Assembly (NCBI GenBank): GCA_017504335.1
Contig: JAFVRI010000008.1
Location: 1 to 5,389, forward strand
Direction of reading: 5' to 3'
Origin: Clostridia bacterium
GTDB lineage: Bacteria; Bacillota; Clostridia; Oscillospirales; CAG-272
Length of the DNA: 5,389 nt
Shown here: positions 4,922 through 5,389 of the stretch, one piece after another
Layout of the letters: each line of letters opens with the position of its first letter
How positions within the stretch are numbered: position 1 is the first letter of the stretch
Notes under the pieces: model-generated
What the model was told of the DNA's origin: nothing
The model's database searches: none
What the model saw: the letters and a program-made list of their open reading frames with translations, nothing else
Program-made: the position numbers and the translations under genes

Positions 4922-5389
4922 ATGGAAAAGATGAAGGTTGGTGTGGTTGGTGCCACGGGTATGGTCGGACAGAGATTTCTGACCCTTTTGGAGAATCACC
5001 CCTATTTTGAGGTAGCTGCGCTGGCAGCATCGGCTCGCTCTGCGGGAAAGACCTATGAGGAGGCAGTGGGCTCCCGTTGGAAGATGAAGACCCCTATGCC
5101 CGAGAAATATAAGAAGATGATGGTGCTGGATGCGGCAAAGATTGACGAAATGGGCAAGCTTTGCTCCTTCGTATTCTGCGCTGTGGATATGAAGAAGGAT
5201 GAGATCAAGGCTTTGGAGGAGGCATATGCCAAGGCAGAGATCCCCGTGGTCTCCAACAACTCCGCAAACCGTTGGACTCCCGACGTTCCCATGGTGATCC
5301 CGGAGATCAACGACGAGCATCTGGCAGTAATCGAGGCACAGAGAAAGCGCCTGGGTACCAAGCGCGGATTTATCGCCGTCAAGCCCAAC
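4922..5389 (+). CDS. asd: Aspartate-semialdehyde dehydrogenase, archaeal/fungal-type, N-terminal part (156 codons)
   Basis: Asd reduces L-aspartyl-4-phosphate with NADPH to L-aspartate 4-semialdehyde, the branch point to lysine/diaminopimelate, threonine and methionine. The frame is open from ATG 4922 to the window edge, less than half of a typical protein of about 350-360 residues. The N-terminal Rossmann fold is clear: KVGVVGATGMVGQRF at 5-19 with the NADP loop G10-x-x-G13-x-x-G16. It continues with LLENHPYFEVAALAASARSAGK (22-43), the FVFCAVDM strand (83-90), VVSNNSANRW (109-118) and VPMVIPEINDEHL (122-134). NNSANR and V-x-P-E-I-N-x-x-H are the pattern of the archaeal/fungal-type family (the TIGR00978-like group), not of E. 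coli Asd. The last codons, AVKPN (152-156), stop just before the expected active-site Cys of the P-N-C motif, so catalysis cannot be checked here. GCA is the commonest Ala codon (9 of 19), whereas GCG/GCC look dominant in ligA. Confidence 0.95.
   Translation, partial: MEKMKVGVVGATGMVGQRFLTLLENHPYFEVAALAASARSAGKTYEEAVGSRWKMKTPMPEKYKKMMVLDAAKIDEMGKLCSFVFCAVDMKKDEIKALEEAYAKAEIPVVSNNSANRWTPDVPMVIPEINDEHLAVIEAQRKRLGTKRGFIAVKPN

Noticed and set aside
4700..5320. 206-codon minus-strand frame spanning the rsmI end, the promoter region and asd
   Set aside because: It crosses an obvious AT-rich intergenic region and two strong plus-strand genes; the His/Leu-rich product is typical of an antisense frame.
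1..5389. CRISPR arrays, insertion sequences, tRNA or rRNA genes, toxin-antitoxin or phage-defence modules
   Set aside because: No spaced direct repeats, transposase motifs, cloverleaf-like segments or defence-type genes were found; every long interval is taken by a housekeeping gene.

Overview
This window looks like ordinary housekeeping chromosome from a Gram-positive anaerobe, most likely a moderate-GC member of the Clostridia (Oscillospirales/Christensenellales-like). That placement is an inference from protein flavour and architecture: AGGAG/GGAGG ribosome binding sites, sigma-A-type promoters with extended -10 boxes, a short PiT transporter, a signal-less Amidase_3 protein and the archaeal/fungal-type Asd. 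No rRNA, tRNA, mobile element, CRISPR array or phage gene is visible, and I did not find a convincing undescribed system.

Layout. On the minus strand, 1-1070 holds the start of a phosphate-uptake operon: a complete PiT phosphate permease (1070 to 78), then, after a 33-nt gap, the first 14 codons of a probable DUF47/PhoU-like Pit accessory protein (44 to 1, cut by the window edge). Diverging from it on the plus strand is ligA (1226-3250), the NAD+-dependent DNA ligase, with a clear promoter at 1157-1185. ligA runs tail to tail, with only 10 nt between the stops, into a minus-strand N-acetylmuramoyl-L-alanine amidase (3824 to 3261). A 79-nt divergent gap separates that from plus-strand rsmI (3904-4767), a 16S rRNA 2'-O-methyltransferase. 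A 154-nt AT-rich intergenic region follows, with a possible terminator, an imperfect dyad, a strong-looking promoter and a perfect 13-bp palindrome on its -10/start region. The window ends inside asd (4922-5389), aspartate-semialdehyde dehydrogenase, one codon before the expected catalytic cysteine.

The genes serve separate core functions (phosphate uptake, DNA joining, wall hydrolysis, ribosome modification, Asp-family amino acid and diaminopimelate synthesis). Only pit and the DUF47 gene form an evident operon. The points most worth a second look are the edge-truncated Pit partner, the near-abutting convergent ligA/amidase pair, the amidase without an export signal, the palindrome over the asd promoter and the class of Asd in an organism that appears to make a cell wall.
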